NCBI RefSeq assembly: GCF_030580655.1
Contig: NZ_JAUQTB010000004.1
Location: forward strand, 206,374-270,373
DNA length: 64,000 nt
Direction of reading: 5' to 3'
From: Paenibacillus lacisoli
Lineage (GTDB): Bacteria > Bacillota > Bacilli > Paenibacillales > Paenibacillaceae
A program made the position numbers and the translations under genes. Positions 61,117 to 64,000 of the stretch are shown here, piece by piece. Under the pieces are notes generated by a model. It saw only the letters and a program-made list of their open reading frames with translations. It searched no databases and was not told the DNA's origin. Within the stretch, counting starts at the first letter, position 1, and every line of letters begins with the position of its first letter.

Positions 61117-63042
61117 ATGGCGGTTAAGATGAACATCCGTATTATTTTACCGAATGGAGCGGTACGAGAGGTGGCTTCCGGCACCACCATTGCAGACATC
61201 GCCCGTTTGATCAGTGCCAGTCTGGGGAAAAGTGCAATCGCTGGGAAAATGAACGGTCGAGCTGTAGACTTGAACAGCCAGGTCCATGAGGATAGTCAGA
61301 TTGAGATCATTACGTTGGAAAGCCCGGAAGGGCTGGAGATTTACCGTCACAGTACAGCTCATCTCATGGCTCAGGCCGTGAAGCGGATCTATGGTTCCAC
61401 AGCCGTGAAGCTTGGAATCGGGCCTGTCATTGAAGACGGATTCTACTACGACATGGATATGAAACAGCCTCTGTCTGTGGAGGATCTGGCAGCTATTGAA
61501 CAGGAGATGGAACGGATTGTCCTTGAGAACCTCCCCATTACACGCAGAGTAGTCAGCCGCGACGAGGCTCTCACCATCTTCTCTGATCCGGAAAATCCTT
61601 TGAAGCTGGAGTTGATCCGCGACCTTCCGCTGGAGGCAGAGATCAGTATATACGAGCAGGGGGAATTCCTGGACCTGTGCCGTGGGCCCCATCTTCCATC
61701 AACAGGACTGATCAAAGCCTTTAAGCTTCAAAATGTAGCCGGTGCCTACTGGCGCGGGGATTCCGAGAGACAGGTACTGCAGCGGATATATGGAACTTCT
61801 TTTCCACGTAAAAAGCAGTTAGATGAGCATCTCGAACTGCTTGAGGAAGCCAGGAAACGGGATCATCGCAAACTGGGAAAAGAGCTAAACCTGTTCATGT
61901 TCTCGGAAGAAGCGCCGGGCATGCCCTTTTACCTGCCCAACGGCATGACGCTGCGTACACAGCTGGAGCAATTCTCCCGGGAGCTGCAGCTGAAGCATGA
62001 TTATTCGGAGGTACGAACTCCTTTTATGATGAACAACCGCCTGTGGGAGCAATCCGGCCATTGGGATCATTATAAGGACAACATGTATTTTTCCGAGGTG
62101 GATGATTCGACATTTGCCCTGAAACCGATGAACTGCCCAGGCCATATGCTGATGTACCGAAATGAACTTCACTCCTACCGGGACCTCCCCATCCGTATGA
62201 TGGAATTCGGTCAAGTGCACCGCCACGAACTGTCAGGGGCATTGAACGGCATGATGCGGGTGCGGACCTTCTGTCAGGATGATGCCCACCTGTTTGTCCG
62301 CCCCGATCAGATCGAGGAGGAGATCAGCCAAGCGATGGCTTTAATTGATCGGATCTATCAGGTGTTCGGCTTTGAATACAGTATAGAACTCTCGACGCGC
62401 CCGGAGGATTCGATGGGATCTGAGGCACTGTGGGAGGAAGCGGAGCAAGCGTTGAAGAATGTCCTCGACCGCCGCGGTATCGCCTACCGGCTGAACGAGG
62501 GTGACGGTGCCTTCTATGGCCCTAAGATAGACTTCCATATCCTCGATGCCCTCAAACGAAGCTGGCAGTGCGGTACCATTCAATTGGACTTCCAGATGCC
62601 AGAGAAGTTTGATCTGAACTACGTGGATGAGAATAACCATAAGCAGCGACCGGTTGTTATTCACCGTGCTATCTACGGTTCCATTGACCGTTTCATCGGC
62701 ATTATTACCGAACACTATGCAGGTGCCTTCCCGCTCTGGCTGTCCCCGGTGCAGGTTAAGCTCTTGCCGGTGTCAGAGCATTATGTGGATTATGCTCTCC
62801 AGGTAAAGCAGCAGCTGCAGGCCGCAGGAATCCGGGTGGCGATGGATGCCCGCAATGAGAAGCTTGGTTATAGAATCCGTGAAGCTCAGCTGGAGAAGGC
62901 ACCCTATATGTTCGTGCTCGGGGAGAATGAGAAGAACGATCGGTCTGTCTCTGTGCGTGAACGGGGAGAAGGAGATGTGGGCAGACAAGGATTGGAGGAA
63001 GTGATTTCTTCTATTCTAGAAAGAATCAAGGCCAAAGCTTAA
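61117..63042 (+). CDS. thrS: Threonyl-tRNA synthetase
   Basis: 641 residues, the essential enzyme that charges tRNA-Thr. The order is TGS domain (about 5-65, LPNGAVREVASGTTIADIA), SAD editing domain (YRHSTAHLMAQAVKR), class II core (with MNCPGHMLMYRNE, zinc Cys) and anticodon-binding domain (LWLSPVQVKLLPVSE). The true start is the ATG at 61117 behind AAAGGAGG; the longer frame to 60973 runs through the T-box. Expression is controlled by the T-box. Confidence 0.96.
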   Translation: MAVKMNIRIILPNGAVREVASGTTIADIARLISASLGKSAIAGKMNGRAVDLNSQVHEDSQIEIITLESPEGLEIYRHSTAHLMAQAVKRIYGSTAVKLGIGPVIEDGFYYDMDMKQPLSVEDLAAIEQEMERIVLENLPITRRVVSRDEALTIFSDPENPLKLELIRDLPLEAEISIYEQGEFLDLCRGPHLPSTGLIKAFKLQNVAGAYWRGDSERQVLQRIYGTSFPRKKQLDEHLELLEEARKRDHRKLGKELNLFMFSEEAPGMPFYLPNGMTLRTQLEQFSRELQLKHDYSEVRTPFMMNNRLWEQSGHWDHYKDNMYFSEVDDSTFALKPMNCPGHMLMYRNELHSYRDLPIRMMEFGQVHRHELSGALNGMMRVRTFCQDDAHLFVRPDQIEEEISQAMALIDRIYQVFGFEYSIELSTRPEDSMGSEALWEEAEQALKNVLDRRGIAYRLNEGDGAFYGPKIDFHILDALKRSWQCGTIQLDFQMPEKFDLNYVDENNHKQRPVVIHRAIYGSIDRFIGIITEHYAGAFPLWLSPVQVKLLPVSEHYVDYALQVKQQLQAAGIRVAMDARNEKLGYRIREAQLEKAPYMFVLGENEKNDRSVSVRERGEGDVGRQGLEEVISSILERIKAKA

Positions 63043-63061
63043 ACCGTTCTACATTGAATAA

Positions 63062-63106
63062 AAGAAACAGCCCGCCCCGCCTAAAAGCGTGGTTGCTGGC
63101 TGTTTC
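63062..63106. terminator. Intrinsic terminator after thrS
   Basis: GAAACAGCC pairs with GGCTGTTTC, 20 bases past the thrS stop. Confidence 0.8.
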
Positions 63107-63123
63107 ATTAATATAAGCAAAAA

Positions 63124-63156
63124 AAGAAGAGATGGTGATATACCATCTCTTCTTCA
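63124..63156 (-). terminator. Terminator of the tRNA operon
   Basis: AAGAAGAGATGGT pairs with ACCATCTCTTCTT and is followed by TTTTTG on the minus strand, just after the last tRNA gene. Confidence 0.85.
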
Positions 63157-63164
63157 TTCATTTA

Positions 63165-63238
63165 TCGGGATGACACGATTTGAACATGCGACCCCCTGGT
63201 CCCAAACCAGGTGCTCTACCAAGCTGAGCTACATCCCG
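63165..63238 (-). tRNA. tRNA-Pro (TGG)
   Basis: Full cloverleaf on the minus strand with acceptor CGGGATG/CATCCCG and anticodon loop TTTGGGA. CCA is not encoded. It is last in the nine-tRNA transcript. Confidence 0.95.
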
Positions 63239-63245
63239 TTATCAA

Positions 63246-63325
63246 TGCCGGTGAAGGGACTCGAACCCCCACGGTTTCCCTCACGATTTTGAGTCGCGCG
63301 CGTCTGCCAATTCCGCCACACCGGC
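63246..63325 (-). tRNA. tRNA-Leu (CAA)
   Basis: Acceptor GCCGGTG/CACCGGC, anticodon loop CTCAAAA and a long variable arm, as in leucine tRNAs. CCA is not encoded. Confidence 0.94.
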
Positions 63326-63343
63326 TTATATTAGAAATGATAA

Positions 63344-63420
63344 TGGCGTGCCCTGAGAGATTCGAACTCCCGGCCTTTTGATTCGTAGTCAAACGCTCTA
63401 TCCAGCTGAGCTAAGGGCAC
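63344..63420 (-). tRNA. tRNA-Arg (ACG)
   Basis: Acceptor GTGCCCT/AGGGCAC, anticodon loop CTACGAA; A34 is expected to be edited to inosine. The 3' CCA is encoded (63344-63346). Confidence 0.95.
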
Positions 63421-63433
63421 AAAATAAAAGTGA

Positions 63434-63504
63434 AGGCGCCACCCAGATTTGAACTGGGGATCAAGCTTTTGCAGAGCTATGCCTTACCACTTGGCTATGG
63501 CGCC
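63434..63504 (-). tRNA. tRNA-Cys (GCA)
   Basis: Acceptor GGCGCC/GGCGCC, discriminator T as required for cysteine, anticodon loop CTGCAAA. CCA is not encoded. Confidence 0.95.
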
Positions 63505-63518
63505 AAAAATATATATAA

Positions 63519-63590
63519 AGCGGACGACGGGAATCGAACCCGCGACCCTCGCCTTGGCAAGGCGATGCTCTACCGCTGAGCCACGTCCGC
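63519..63590 (-). tRNA. tRNA-Gly (GCC)
   Basis: Acceptor GCGGACG/CGTCCGC, anticodon loop TTGCCAA, discriminator T. CCA is not encoded. Confidence 0.95.
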
Positions 63591-63601
63591 GAAATATAGG
63601 A

Positions 63602-63686
<85 letters not shown>

Positions 63687-63695
63687 ATAATATAA

Positions 63696-63771
63696 TGGTG
63701 AGCCATGAAGGACTCGAACCTTCGACACCCTGATTAAAAGTCAGGTGCTCTACCAACTGAGCTAATGGCTC
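63696..63771 (-). tRNA. tRNA-Lys (TTT)
   Basis: Acceptor GAGCCAT/ATGGCTC, anticodon loop CTTTTAA, CCA encoded at 63696-63698. Confidence 0.95.
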
Positions 63772-63836
63772 TTACAAGATGAAATCTGATTATAATCAGG
63801 TCCATCATTCAAGCTTATCTCACTTTTGAAGTGAAA

Positions 63837-63911
63837 TGGCTGGGGATATAGGATTCGAACCTATGCATGACGGAGTCAAAGTCCGTTGCCTTACCGCTTG
63901 GCTAATCCCCA
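63837..63911 (-). tRNA. tRNA-Gln (TTG)
   Basis: Acceptor begins T (TGGGGAT) pairing with ATCCCCA, anticodon loop CTTTGAC, discriminator G, CCA encoded at 63837-63839. Confidence 0.95.
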
Positions 63912-63918
63912 ACATAAA

Positions 63919-63993
63919 GGGCGATCGATGGGACTTGAACCCACGAGTGCCGGAGCCACAATCCGGTGCGTTAACCCCTTCGCCACGACCGCC
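63919..63993 (-). tRNA. tRNA-His (GTG)
   Basis: Acceptor GGCGGTC/GATCGCC, anticodon loop TTGTGGC. The extra 5' G of histidine tRNAs is part of the acceptor as drawn, so its exact ends are uncertain by one base. It is the first tRNA of the cluster inside the window. Confidence 0.93.
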
Positions 63994-64000
63994 ATATTTA

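Overview
The window looks like a chromosomal segment of a Paenibacillus-type bacterium (Bacillota, Paenibacillaceae). Three things suggest this. Gene structure and signals are Gram-positive: strong AGGAGG ribosome sites, frequent GTG/TTG starts, intrinsic terminators, sigma-A promoters. RNA control is typical of Bacillota: a T-box before thrS, a tandem glycine riboswitch and a purine-type riboswitch. Gene content also fits: the glnQHMP order, YesMN-type two-component systems beside sugar ABC transporters, a Fnr with C-terminal cysteines, and a MocR regulator next to ddl. Base composition is moderate and fairly even, with one clearly GC-rich gene (gamma-glutamyltransferase, 20992-22602). I see no phage, insertion sequence, CRISPR array or plasmid gene.

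Layout. 1-2673: glutamine-type ABC transporter (glnQ partial, glnH, glnM, glnP). 2764-7469, minus strand: a secreted trypsin-like protease, a FAD-dependent dehydrogenase under a purine-type riboswitch, GTP cyclohydrolase II and a FAD monooxygenase. 7883-9894: tandem glycine riboswitch with L-serine dehydratase genes sdaAB-sdaAA. 10030-13919: an HSL-type esterase, a secreted protein with nine Ig-like (BIG2) repeats and a small membrane protein. 14006-20667, minus strand: an FMN-barrel protein and a sugar ABC transporter with its YesM/YesN sensor-regulator pair. 20992-23025: a YwrD-like gamma-glutamyltransferase and a 50-residue protein behind a perfect Fur box. 23228-26642: fnr, divergent from an NreA/NreC/NreB-like sensing operon, with a Fnr box between them. 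26739-30195: GH42 beta-galactosidase, a GNAT protein and a DUF4362 lipoprotein.

30353-41341 is a nine-gene minus-strand operon for an amino-sugar glycan: solute-binding protein, two permeases, a GH84-type N-acetylglucosaminidase, a DUF4127 protein, NanE epimerase, an RpiR/MurR regulator, a ROK kinase and a PF12831-type FAD oxidoreductase. It has NanE and a kinase but no sialate lyase, plus two proteins (DUF4127 and the FAD enzyme) with no settled role. I think it is the best candidate here for an undescribed pathway. 41695-44856 holds ddl with its probable MocR activator and a DUF420 membrane protein. 45178-50361 is a uronide cluster: GH88 unsaturated uronyl hydrolase, an unrecognised 687-residue protein and a heparinase II/III-like lyase, all without signal peptides. 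A uronate-dehydrogenase-like gene at 53769 may belong to the same metabolism.

50549-60634: a small unknown gene, an orphan five-PAS histidine kinase, the uronate dehydrogenase-like gene, a small GNAT protein, an APC amino acid antiporter, an amino acid ABC transporter lacking its own ATPase, and an ECF sigma/anti-sigma pair. 60738-63042: sigma-A promoter, threonine T-box and thrS. 63165-63993: nine tRNA genes on the minus strand (His, Gln, Lys, Leu, Gly, Cys, Arg, Leu, Pro in order of transcription), continuing beyond the window.

All calls were made by reading; no database search was run.
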